Source of the DNA: Oceanicaulis sp. | GTDB lineage: Bacteria; Pseudomonadota; Alphaproteobacteria; Caulobacterales; Maricaulaceae | Reading direction: 5' to 3' | Assembly (NCBI GenBank): GCA_040112665.1 | Contig: CP157796.1 | Coordinates: 2,195,501 to 2,259,500 of the forward strand | Length of the DNA stretch: 64,000 bases | Shown here: in pieces, positions 17,186-24,647 of the stretch | Layout: every line of letters begins with the position of its first letter | Position numbering within the stretch: position 1 is the stretch's first letter | The notes under the pieces: model-generated | Seen by the model: only the letters and a program-made list of their open reading frames with translations | What the model was told of the DNA's origin: nothing | The model's database searches: none | Position numbers and translations under genes: made by a program

Positions 17186-19849
17186 CTACCGCTCCACCCT
17201 CAGCCGCAGATACAGAACGCGCCCCCGCGCATCGTGCATCTTGGTGTCGTAGCCCAGGGGCGTGCGTACGAAGGGCGCGGCTTCGTCGGTGAGGTTGATC
17301 GCGCCGACGGTCAGCGCCGCGCCGCCGAAGTCATAGCCCGCCTGGGCGTCCAGCACGGTCCAGGCGCCGATCTCTGCGCCGGCGTTCTCGTCGTCGTCAT
17401 AGGCCGAGACATGGCGGGCCTGAAGCCGCGCGCTCCACGCGCCGAGGGTCCAGTCCGCATAGGCCGTCGCCCGGTATTCGGGCAGCGAGCGGGCGAAATT
17501 GGTGAAGTTGCGATCCCCGGCGGCGTCGATCTCGGTGTTCAGCACCGGATCGACCAGCGTGAATTCGTCGATATAGACCGCGTCCGCACCGAACCCGACC
17601 GCGCCCCAGCCGATATCGATCGGCGCGCGGGCGAGGCTGAGATCGAGGCCCTGGGCCTGCACGCTCGGAGCGTTGACGAAGCGGGCGCGCACCAGCGTGA
17701 CGTCGCCGGCGGTGCTGGTCTCGACACGCGGATCGTTGAAGACCCCGTCATCGGCGAGGTCGGCGGCGAGGATGGCGTTCGCGCTCTCCTCCACGATCAG
17801 GTCCTCGACCTCGATGCGCCACAGATCGGCGCGGACCGACCAGCCGTTCGCCGCGTAGTCCGCCGACAGGGTGAAGGTGTCGGCGGTTTCGGGATCGAGC
17901 GTGGGATCGCCGATCGTGCGCACGGGACGGAACAGCGATTGCGCGCCGATGGTCAGGCTCTGAAGCGTCGTCGTCGCGCTCACCTGCTGATGCAGGCTCG
18001 GCGCGCGGAAGGACCGGCTCCAGCCCGCCGAAAGGGTCAGCGCGCCGGTCGCGTCGAACGCGAGGGCGAGCTTGGGATCGAGCGAGCTGAAGGCTTCAAG
18101 GTCTTCATACCGCGCAGCCGCCTGAACCCGCAGCCTGGCGCTGAGCGGCACGACGGTCTCGGCGAAGGCGCTGGCCACGTCGCGCTCGCCGTCATAGTCC
18201 GGCCCGCCGACGATGAAGAGGAAGGCGTCGTTGTTGAAGGTCTCGCCGTGATCGACGTCGAGCGTTTCGCGCCGCAGCTGGGCGCCGAGCACCAGGGAGG
18301 CCGGACCGCCCGGCGCGGTGAAGGCCGCGTCCGTGCTCATCACCGCCTCGGCGCTGGTCAGCGTGGCTTCGCTGTTGCGTACGTCCTGGCCGATCATCCA
18401 GTTCAGAAGCGCCGGATCGTTATAGCGCGGGTCGGACGGATCGGTGACGATCGCGCCCGAGCCGAACGGGTTGAACCAGGCGCACCCGTTCGCCCCCGGC
18501 GTCGCGCCCGTGCAGGACGGCCCGCCCAGGCCTGCGAGCGCGGCGTCGAGCCGGTCGGCGACCGTGTCGGTGATCGTCGCAGTCAGCGTGTTCTCCGAGT
18601 GATTGACCGTCAGGACGCCCGTCCAGTCGCGGTCCAGCAAGGCGAAGTCGCGGCTGAGCTCGGCGTCGATGCGCCAGGTGTCGTGCTCGAAGCTGCGGCG
18701 GGCCGCGCCGGCGTCCACGCCTTGCGGCCGGCCCAGCCAGGTCACGTCGCGGCCGAAATAATTGCCTGGGTTCGCGGCGGGGATGGTCGGAAAGCTGAGC
18801 GCGGGCAAAGACGGGGAGTTGCCGCGGGTGAGCTCCTGATCGGCGAGCGCCGCCCGGATCACCAGCCGCGTCTCGCCCAGATCGGCGGTGAGCGCGGAGA
18901 AGGCGTTCAGGCGCGTCTCGTCGGGCACGAGCGAGAAGAACTGGCCGTAATCGAGCCGGCAGAAGCCCGGCGTGCCGAAGGCGGTGTCCGCGCCGAGCAC
19001 CAGCGGGATCCCGCCGCCCGCGGCGCAGTCCTGGTCGATGATCGCCTGCGGCCCGCCGGACGGGGTGGTCACTTCAAACCCGCCGCCGGGCGCCTGGATG
19101 TAGTACGCGCCGGGCTGGCCGAGCGCGCTGAGGCCGGTGCCGGGGATGAAGTCGGTTTCAAACCCTTCCACGCCGTCGGTGTCGCGCCAGCTGATCGCGC
19201 CGGTCAGATGCAGGTTTGCGGCGATCTGTCCGCCTGCAATGGCCGAGACGATCGAGGTGAAGCCCGCCCCGCCGAAGCTGTCGGGCCCGCGCGCCTCGAT
19301 CTCGGCGGCGAAGCCTTCGTGGCCGTCGCGGGTGATGACGTTGACCACGCCCGAAAGCGCGTCCGAGCCGTAAAGCGGGCTGGCGCCGTCTTTGAGGATC
19401 TCGACCCGGTCGATCGCGATGTCGGGCACGAGCGCGTTCAGATCGACGAAGCTCGCCCCGTCGTCGCTGGCCACGCTGGCGGGCGTTTGGCGCTGGCCGT
19501 TGATCAGCACCAGCGTCGCGCCGAGCCCGAGCCCGCGCAGATTGACGCTGGACGTGCCCGAGGTGTCGTTCTGGGTGCCCGGATCGTCGTTGAACTCAGA
19601 GCCCACCACGGCCGGATCGAAGGCCAGCGCATCGCCCAGATCGGCGAGCCCGCCCGCACGCAGCGCCTGCCCGGTCAGCACGGTAACCGGCCGGTCGCCC
19701 GCCTCGGCGCCCGCCGCCCGTCCGCCGGTGACGACGATCACGTCGCGCGGCGCCGCGGCGGTTTCCTCAGCCTGCTGAGCCAGAGCCGGACCTTCGCCGA
19801 GCACGAGCAGGAGGGCGGCGGCGCTGGCCGCGGTGCTGAACGATTTCAT
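17186..19849 (-). CDS. TonB-dependent receptor
   Basis: 887 residues. The signal peptide ends GPALAQQ; the TonB box is close to RDVIVVTGGRA. The plug (about 45-190) carries VNLRGLGLGATLVLINGQRQ and DRVEILKDGASPLYGSDALSG, hallmarks of the family. The barrel ends YLRLRVER. Two cysteine pairs occur in extracellular loops. It imports a ligand across the outer membrane with TonB energy; the ligand cannot be read from the sequence and no substrate genes flank it. A 6-bp inverted repeat 59 bases upstream may be its control site. Confidence 0.9.
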   Translation of the reverse strand: MKSFSTAASAAALLLVLGEGPALAQQAEETAAAPRDVIVVTGGRAAGAEAGDRPVTVLTGQALRAGGLADLGDALAFDPAVVGSEFNDDPGTQNDTSGTSSVNLRGLGLGATLVLINGQRQTPASVASDDGASFVDLNALVPDIAIDRVEILKDGASPLYGSDALSGVVNVITRDGHEGFAAEIEARGPDSFGGAGFTSIVSAIAGGQIAANLHLTGAISWRDTDGVEGFETDFIPGTGLSALGQPGAYYIQAPGGGFEVTTPSGGPQAIIDQDCAAGGGIPLVLGADTAFGTPGFCRLDYGQFFSLVPDETRLNAFSALTADLGETRLVIRAALADQELTRGNSPSLPALSFPTIPAANPGNYFGRDVTWLGRPQGVDAGAARRSFEHDTWRIDAELSRDFALLDRDWTGVLTVNHSENTLTATITDTVADRLDAALAGLGGPSCTGATPGANGCAWFNPFGSGAIVTDPSDPRYNDPALLNWMIGQDVRNSEATLTSAEAVMSTDAAFTAPGGPASLVLGAQLRRETLDVDHGETFNNDAFLFIVGGPDYDGERDVASAFAETVVPLSARLRVQAAARYEDLEAFSSLDPKLALAFDATGALTLSAGWSRSFRAPSLHQQVSATTTLQSLTIGAQSLFRPVRTIGDPTLDPETADTFTLSADYAANGWSVRADLWRIEVEDLIVEESANAILAADLADDGVFNDPRVETSTAGDVTLVRARFVNAPSVQAQGLDLSLARAPIDIGWGAVGFGADAVYIDEFTLVDPVLNTEIDAAGDRNFTNFARSLPEYRATAYADWTLGAWSARLQARHVSAYDDDENAGAEIGAWTVLDAQAGYDFGGAALTVGAINLTDEAAPFVRTPLGYDTKMHDARGRVLYLRLRVER

Positions 19850-19907
19850 GGGCGTGGCTCTCCCCGGATCCCGGACGGCGCGCGGCGGGTCCGAGGACGG
19901 GCGCGCG

Positions 19908-19924
19908 CTGAATATGACATTCAG
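19908..19924. promoter_or_regulatory. Inverted repeat upstream of the TonB receptor
   Basis: CTGAAT-ATGAC-ATTCAG, a perfect 6-bp inverted repeat with a 5-base spacer, 59 bases before the receptor ATG in an otherwise GC-rich leader. Spacing fits an operator near the promoter. No regulator gene is adjacent, so the binding protein is unknown and chance is possible. Confidence 0.35.
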
Positions 19925-20081
19925 TCTGAAGCGGGGCGGGACCTAGCAGCGCCCATCCGCCCCGGCAAGACCGGCCCTGTCACGACCCCGTCAGCGCAGG
20001 TGCGAAACAGGCGTTGCCAGAGAAAAACGACCGCCCTATAACCGCCGTCCTCAGCGCGGGGGCGCGAGCCGCCCCCACGCC

Positions 20082-20157
20082 GCCCAGGTAGCTCAGTTGG
20101 TAGAGCAGCGGATTGAAAATCCGCGTGTCGGTGGTTCGATTCCGCCCCTGGGCACCA
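20082..20157 (+). tRNA. tRNA-Phe (GAA)
   Basis: A 76-nt cloverleaf. The acceptor stem is GCCCAGG/CCTGGGC, the D arm GCTC AGTTGGTA GAGC, the anticodon stem GCGGA/TCCGC with loop TTGAAAA (anticodon GAA), and the T arm CGGTGG-TTCGATT-CCGCC. The CCA is encoded. It is followed by TTTCTCTT, a weak transcript end. The bases after it to 20300 contain no gene. Confidence 0.97.
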
Positions 20158-20305
20158 TTTCTCTTGGTCTCCCTCGCCTCCGCACGGTCGATCCTCGCTG
20201 GCGCTGCGGACCGACGGTCGCCCTCGCGAACCGGTCCGGTTCGAGCTGGGTCCTCCATCCCGCACCAGTTTCCTTTCAAAGCGGCCCTATCCGCTGCAAC
20301 GCAAA

Positions 20306-20331
20306 GCGCCGGCCTCTTTCGAAGCCGGCGC
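20306..20331 (-). terminator. Hairpin terminator after the 44-residue gene
   Basis: On the minus strand, GCGCCGGC and GCCGGCGC form a perfect 8-bp stem around a 10-base loop, followed by CTTTGC. The T-run is short, so this is a weak intrinsic terminator. It lies 30 bases past the stop of the small gene at 20361-20495, the only gene pointing this way. Confidence 0.55.
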
Positions 20332-20360
20332 GCGGTCGGTTCAGCCTTTCGGCGTCGCGC

Positions 20361-20495
20361 TTAGCGGACCCAGCGAAGCTTCCGCCTGCGCAGATGGCGG
20401 CGCATCACCGGGGAGGCGGCCTGGGCGCCGCCGGAAGCCGTCCGGTTGGGGCTCGCTGGCAGGACGGGAGCGGCGGGGACGGTGCGGGGGATCAT
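20361..20495 (-). CDS. Small basic protein with strong ribosome binding site
   Basis: 44 residues: MIPRTVPAAPVLPASPNR, then a short Ala/Gly stretch, then VMRRHLRRRKLRWVR at the end. AAAAGGAGA lies 7 bases before the ATG, one of the best Shine-Dalgarno sites in the window, and a hairpin terminator follows. The N-terminal half is Pro/Ala-rich and the C-terminal half a cluster of Arg/Lys with a Trp. No known family. It is divergent from the LysR gene at 20605 and shares a 109-base gap with it, so it may be a regulated target. Could also be a regulatory leader peptide. Confidence 0.5.
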   Translation of the reverse strand: MIPRTVPAAPVLPASPNRTASGGAQAASPVMRRHLRRRKLRWVR

Positions 20496-20604
20496 TTCGG
20501 GTCTCCTTTTCTGTCTCGATCCGAGGAAACCCTAGCCGAGCGGCTTTCATCGCGAAAATATAAGTTTTAGATTTCCGACTGAGCTTTTGCCTATGGAGGG
20601 GCGG

Positions 20605-21516
20605 ATGCGTCCGACGCTGCGTCAGATGGAGTACATGCTTGCGGTCGCCGATCTCGGCCGGTTCGGCGAGGCGTCCAAAGCGCTCAATGTGAGCCAGCCC
20701 AGCCTGTCCGCCCAGGTGCAGGAGGCTGAAGCGGCGCTGGGTGTCGCGGTCTTCGAACGCAGCCGGAGCGGAGCGATCCTGACCCCGGTGGGTGTCGAGA
20801 TCGTCCGCCGGGTGCGGCTGATCCTGCGCCAGGTCGAGGATCTCCACGCCGTCGCCGCCCATGGCGGATCGGGCCTTTACGGGCGGCTGCGGATGGGCGT
20901 TCTGCCCACGATAGGCCCGTATTTGCTGCCGCTGGCGACCGCGGCCATGCACGCGGCCTATCCGGAGCTGCGTCTGAACATCCGCGACGACCGGCCCGAC
21001 ATGCTGCAGGATAGGCTGATGGACGGCCGGCTGGACGCGCTGATCTCGACGCCGGAGGAGCATCCGGGCGCTGAGAGTCTCATGCTTTTCAAGGAGCGTC
21101 TGTTCGCGTGCTGCGCCGACGACGACGCGCTCGGCGCGAGCACGCGACCGCTCGGTCTCGCCGACCTCCGCGGCCGCACCTTGCTCACGCTCGGTCACGG
21201 CCACCGGCTGACCACGCTGGTCCATGAGATCGCCAGCCGTTCAGTCGCCTATGTCAGCCATGAATACGAGGGCACCAGCCTTGACGCGATCCGGCACATG
21301 GCCGGGCTCGGCGCGGGCGTGGCGGTCATGCCGGAGCTTTATGTCCGGTGCGTGGGTCATCGCGACGACAACGTCGTCTTCCGTGCGATCGACGATCCGC
21401 TGGCCGTCCGGCAGATCGCCATGTGCTGGCGGCAGGGCAGTCCGCTGGCGGACGGGCTGGGCGAGCTCGGCGCCTTGCTGGCGGACGCCGGACGAAAAGC
21501 GTTCAGCGCGGCGTGA
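20605..21516 (+). CDS. LysR family regulator, OxyR-like
   Basis: 303 residues from ATG 20605, which has GGAGG 5 bases upstream; ATG 20593 and TTG 20587 are less likely starts. The N-terminal winged helix is MRPTLRQMEYMLAVADLGRF with NVSQPSLSAQVQEAE as recognition helix. The effector domain follows OxyR closely (MGVLPTIGPYLLP, LFACCADDD, LTLGHGHRL, GAGVAVMPELY). In OxyR the segment after LGHGH carries the peroxide-sensing Cys; here it is GHGHRLTTLVHE with no Cys, so redox sensing in the usual way is unlikely. It probably regulates the divergent small gene and itself. Confidence 0.85.
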   Translation: MRPTLRQMEYMLAVADLGRFGEASKALNVSQPSLSAQVQEAEAALGVAVFERSRSGAILTPVGVEIVRRVRLILRQVEDLHAVAAHGGSGLYGRLRMGVLPTIGPYLLPLATAAMHAAYPELRLNIRDDRPDMLQDRLMDGRLDALISTPEEHPGAESLMLFKERLFACCADDDALGASTRPLGLADLRGRTLLTLGHGHRLTTLVHEIASRSVAYVSHEYEGTSLDAIRHMAGLGAGVAVMPELYVRCVGHRDDNVVFRAIDDPLAVRQIAMCWRQGSPLADGLGELGALLADAGRKAFSAA

Positions 21517-21535
21517 GGGGGGCGCCCGCCCTCAC
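21513..21535. terminator. Hairpin spanning two convergent stop codons
   Basis: GTGAGGG (21513-21519) pairs with CCCTCAC (21529-21535) around a GC-rich loop. The stem includes the stop codon of the LysR gene and the stop of the facing dehydrogenase gene. There is no T-run on either strand, so it is a bidirectional transcript-end candidate rather than a proven terminator. Confidence 0.45.
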
Positions 21536-23409
21536 TCCGGCAAACGATACGCGACGACCTGGTCTGAGACTTCCGGTTTGAGGATCGAGTTTCCGCCGAC
21601 GGCGAAGACGACATAGTCCACGCCTTCATGGGTGAAGACGGCCGGGTTGGACACCGCGGGCGCCTCGACGAGGTCGGCCCAGAGCTCTTCGCCGGTGGCC
21701 GCGTCGATCGCGCGGATGCGGGAGTCCACCGAGGCGCCGATGAAGATCACCCCGCCTGCGGTCGCCACCGGTCCGCCGAGCGTCGGGGTGCCCCAGCTTT
21801 CAAGCCCGTAAAAGCCGTTGAACTGGGCGCGGCCGAACGGCTCTTCGTAGAGCCGTTCGCCGGTGCGCAGATCATAGGCGGAGATCGTGCCGAAGGGCGG
21901 CTCCCAGCAGGGCATGCCGAGCCAGTTGCGCCAGCCTGACAGATAGATGCCGTAGGGCGCGTCTTCCTGGGGGTAGTAGCCCTGCTCGTTGCCGCTGCCG
22001 CCCTGAATCTCCTCGTACTCCTCGCGCGGGACCAGGCGGATGAGCTGCACCACGCGCGAGGCGTTCACGTAAAGCGTGTCGGTGCGCGGATCGACCGCGA
22101 CGCCGCCCCAATTCGTCACCCCGGCGGTGCCCGGATAGAACAGCGTCATGGTTTCCGAGGGCGGGGTGTAAAGGCCCTCATAGACGAAATTCTCCCGATC
22201 GCGCGAGCACTGACCGAAGCTTGCGATGTCCGCGAGCCACCACACGTCGGGCATCTCGAGCGGCGCCATGGGCGGCGGGTTCGGGACGTAAGGCTGGGTG
22301 GGCGCGGCCTCTTCGCCTTGCGCGGAGCTGCGGGGCGTCGGGCGCTCCTCCACGGGGAAGAGCGGCTCGCCGGTCCGGCGGTCGAGCACGAAGAGGAAGC
22401 CCTGCTTGGTGGCCTGGATCACGGCGGGGACCGTCCCGCCGGCGGCGTTGATGTCGACCAACGTCGGCGCGGACGGCGTGTCGTAGTCCCAGATGTCGTG
22501 ATGGACGTGCTGGAAGCTCCAGACGATCTCGCCGGTCTCCAGATCGAGCGCGGTGACGGATGTGGCGTGCTCCATCGGCTCGAGCCGGTTTCCGCCCCAA
22601 TAGTTCGGGCTCGGCGAGGAGATCGGCGCGTAGACCATCCCCAGCTCGGTATCCACCGTCATCGCGGTCCAGATGTTCGCCGTGCCCGCCTCGTCGATCA
22701 TGTTTTCGGGGATGAAGCTCGCCTCCCATTCGAGCTCGCCGGTGCGCGCATCGACCGCCAGAAGATTGCCGGGAGGGGCGACCGAATAGGCCCAGTCCTT
22801 GCCCGCCCAGCCCATCAGCAGCGTGTCGCCGGCGACCGTAGGCGGCTGCAGCAGCGAGAAGGGGAATTTGTCGTTGACGGTGTTCCACTGATTGACGTTC
22901 AGCACCCCGCCGTCGCCGAAGTCTTCGCAAAGCTCGCCGGTGTCGGCGTCCACCGCGTGGAGTTCCGCGTCCATGGTGCCGATATAGACCCGCCTGGCGC
23001 ACGCGCCGGTCCCGCCGCCGTCCCAGTAGGCGACGCCGCGGTTCTTCAGCGCGGGCTGGGTGAGGGCGGCGAGCTCGGACTGGCTGTCATAGCTCCAGCG
23101 CTCCTGCCCGGTTGCCGGGTCGAGCGCGATGATGCGGTAGAAGGGCGTGCCCAGATAAAGCGTCTCGTTGGCGTAGACGGGCGTGGCCGACCAGACGGTG
23201 GCGGGCAACTCGCCCGACCCGTCCGAGACGTCGCCGGTGTGATACTCCCAGGCGCGTTCGAGATCGCCGACCGTTTCGGGCGTGAAGCTGTCGGCGGCCG
23301 AGAATTTCGTGGATGCGGCGTCGCCGTGAAAATGCGTCCAGCTCGGCTGTTGAGCCGCCGCGGAGAACGGGACGAGGCCGAACGCGAGAAGCGTGAGGAT
23401 GCGGATCAT
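21532..23409 (-). CDS. PQQ-dependent dehydrogenase, catalytic subunit (glucose/quinate dehydrogenase type)
   Basis: 625 residues from ATG 23409, which overlaps the stop of the upstream membrane gene (ATGA). The signal peptide ends PFSAAAQQ, then WTHFHGDAASTKFSAAD starts an eight-bladed quinoprotein propeller: ERWSYDSQSELAAL, LLAVDARTGELEWEA, VHHDIWDYDTPSAPTLVD, FVLDRRTGEPLFPVEER, CWEPPFGTISAYDL. This is the membrane-bound glucose/quinate dehydrogenase class, which oxidises sugars or polyols in the periplasm and passes electrons to ubiquinone. No haem c site is seen. In most relatives the membrane anchor is fused; here it is a separate gene. A reading frame extends further upstream but ignores the anchor gene. 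Confidence 0.85.
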   Translation of the reverse strand: MIRILTLLAFGLVPFSAAAQQPSWTHFHGDAASTKFSAADSFTPETVGDLERAWEYHTGDVSDGSGELPATVWSATPVYANETLYLGTPFYRIIALDPATGQERWSYDSQSELAALTQPALKNRGVAYWDGGGTGACARRVYIGTMDAELHAVDADTGELCEDFGDGGVLNVNQWNTVNDKFPFSLLQPPTVAGDTLLMGWAGKDWAYSVAPPGNLLAVDARTGELEWEASFIPENMIDEAGTANIWTAMTVDTELGMVYAPISSPSPNYWGGNRLEPMEHATSVTALDLETGEIVWSFQHVHHDIWDYDTPSAPTLVDINAAGGTVPAVIQATKQGFLFVLDRRTGEPLFPVEERPTPRSSAQGEEAAPTQPYVPNPPPMAPLEMPDVWWLADIASFGQCSRDRENFVYEGLYTPPSETMTLFYPGTAGVTNWGGVAVDPRTDTLYVNASRVVQLIRLVPREEYEEIQGGSGNEQGYYPQEDAPYGIYLSGWRNWLGMPCWEPPFGTISAYDLRTGERLYEEPFGRAQFNGFYGLESWGTPTLGGPVATAGGVIFIGASVDSRIRAIDAATGEELWADLVEAPAVSNPAVFTHEGVDYVVFAVGGNSILKPEVSDQVVAYRLPE

Positions 23410-23744
23410 GATGACTCCCGCCAGGACATGACGGCCGCCGCGATGAGCGCTGCGAGCGCGACAAGCATCGCGACCAGAAAGCCGTATTGCATGAGAAAGA
23501 AGGCTGCGAGCGCGGTCAGGGCGGCGCCGATCCCGATCAGGATCAGCAGGGCCGCAAGAAGGCCGCCGCGCACCGCGGGCACGGCGGCGACCCCGAGCCC
23601 CAGCGTGACGCAGACCGCGCCGATCAGCGCCAGAAGCGCGCCGCGCGTCCCGTCCACGCCGGTGTGCGTGCCGAAATAGGCGAGCGCGGCGAGCACCACG
23701 CCGATGAGGGCGGGCAGGCCGGCGGCGAGATAGCGTTTGCGCAT
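23406..23744 (-). CDS. Membrane anchor subunit of the PQQ dehydrogenase
   Basis: 112 residues, four hydrophobic helices at about 7-24, 35-55, 60-84 and 86-106, starting MRKRYLAAGLPALIG. Its stop overlaps the start of the catalytic gene by 4 bases. The N-terminal region of one-piece membrane glucose dehydrogenases has five helices and about 150 residues; this protein looks like the same module, split off and one helix shorter. The likely role is to hold the catalytic subunit and give access to ubiquinone. The assignment rests on context and topology more than sequence motifs. Confidence 0.65.
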   Translation of the reverse strand: MRKRYLAAGLPALIGVVLAALAYFGTHTGVDGTRGALLALIGAVCVTLGLGVAAVPAVRGGLLAALLILIGIGAALTALAAFFLMQYGFLVAMLVALAALIAAAVMSWRESS

Positions 23745-23792
23745 CTATGACACTCCAGGCGGCGGTTCTTGCGCCGCGCTTCGCCGAAGAAA

Positions 23793-23822
23793 GACGGCGG
23801 CTCCCGGGCTGAAGCCGCCGTC
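23793..23822 (-). terminator. Intrinsic terminator after the His-rich lipoprotein gene
   Basis: GACGGCGGCT (23793-23802) and AGCCGCCGTC (23813-23822) form a perfect 10-bp stem with a 10-base loop. On the minus strand it is followed by TTTCTTC and lies 20 bases past the stop at 23843. On the plus strand it is followed by GTTTT, so it can work both ways. Confidence 0.75.
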
Positions 23823-23842
23823 GTTTTAACTGGCGCTCCGCC

Positions 23843-24613
23843 TCAGTAGTGGCGGTACCGGCTGGGCCTGCGGTAGTCGCAGGTCGTGGTGGTGAACACG
23901 TCGCCCAGCACGGTGTCGCACTCCTCCTCGTAGCGGGAGTGATGGCCGCAATACCCGTCCCGGCAGTCGTCGTACCGGTGGGGATTGTGGGGATGCGGAT
24001 GGGGATGGCCGCGGCGATGGTGCGGGCGGTGATAGCCCCAGTCGCAATCGTCGCAGGTCTCTGCGATGCGCAGGCGGATCTCGGCGAGCCGGCTGGACAG
24101 GGCGGTGAACTCGCGGCGGGCGTCACGCCAGTTGTCCGCCGAGTTCATGCACGCGCCCTCCTGATAGCCCTGGTTCTGCATGCACATCTGGTAGGACTGG
24201 CAGGACGAGGTCGCGAAGCGGTAGGCCGCGTCGAGATCGGACGAGAAGGCCTGCACCAGCTCGACCGTTTCGGTCTGCGGGCCGTAGGGCCGCTCGGTGA
24301 CCTGTTCGCGGATCGTGGCGCGTTCGCGCTCGCGGCTGCCGTAGTCGGGGCCGTAATAGGTGTAGGCTCCGGCGTATCCGGCGCGCTCGATCTCGGTGCG
24401 CATCTCGTTGCGCGCCTCGGTCAGGGAGTCGATCGAGCAGATCGCCTGGGCGGTTTCCGCGCCCTGTTCGGTCGGGCGCGGCGGCGCGGGCGGGCCGTAA
24501 TACGGGTCATGACGTCCGTAGCGGTCGTACGGATCGTGATACTCGGGATACTTCGCCGCACACCCTGCGATCAGGGCGGTGGCGATCAGAACGAGGCTTG
24601 CGCGTAAAAACAT
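23843..24613 (-). CDS. His/Tyr-rich lipoprotein, unknown function
   Basis: 256 residues from ATG 24613. Signal and lipobox: SLVLIATALIAGC, then AAKYPEYHDPYDRYGRHDPY, a Tyr/His/Asp-rich stretch. A helical middle (SLTEARNEMRTEIERAGY ... LVQAFSSDLDAAYRFA) contains a Cys-rich segment CQSYQMCMQNQGYQEGAC. The C-terminus is strongly His/Tyr/Cys-rich (HRPHHRRGHPHPHPHNPH), which suggests metal binding. It belongs to no family I recognise. The in-frame extension to 24889 is antisense to nothing useful and overlaps the next lipoprotein gene, so it is rejected. It follows that gene (24648) with a 34-base gap, probably one operon. Confidence 0.7.
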   Translation of the reverse strand: MFLRASLVLIATALIAGCAAKYPEYHDPYDRYGRHDPYYGPPAPPRPTEQGAETAQAICSIDSLTEARNEMRTEIERAGYAGAYTYYGPDYGSRERERATIREQVTERPYGPQTETVELVQAFSSDLDAAYRFATSSCQSYQMCMQNQGYQEGACMNSADNWRDARREFTALSSRLAEIRLRIAETCDDCDWGYHRPHHRRGHPHPHPHNPHRYDDCRDGYCGHHSRYEEECDTVLGDVFTTTTCDYRRPSRYRHY

Positions 24614-24647
24614 GTCGGGTCTCCGCAATCGGCGGGGAGGGAGGGGC

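Noticed and set aside
17234..20041. A 935-codon open frame on the plus strand
   Set aside because: It is exactly antisense to the TonB receptor, has no Shine-Dalgarno and reads as Arg/Gly/Ala-rich low-complexity protein; long antisense frames are expected at this GC.
23410..24126. N-terminal extension of the PQQ dehydrogenase frame
   Set aside because: It lacks coding character, crosses the membrane-anchor gene and skips a good signal peptide start at 23409.
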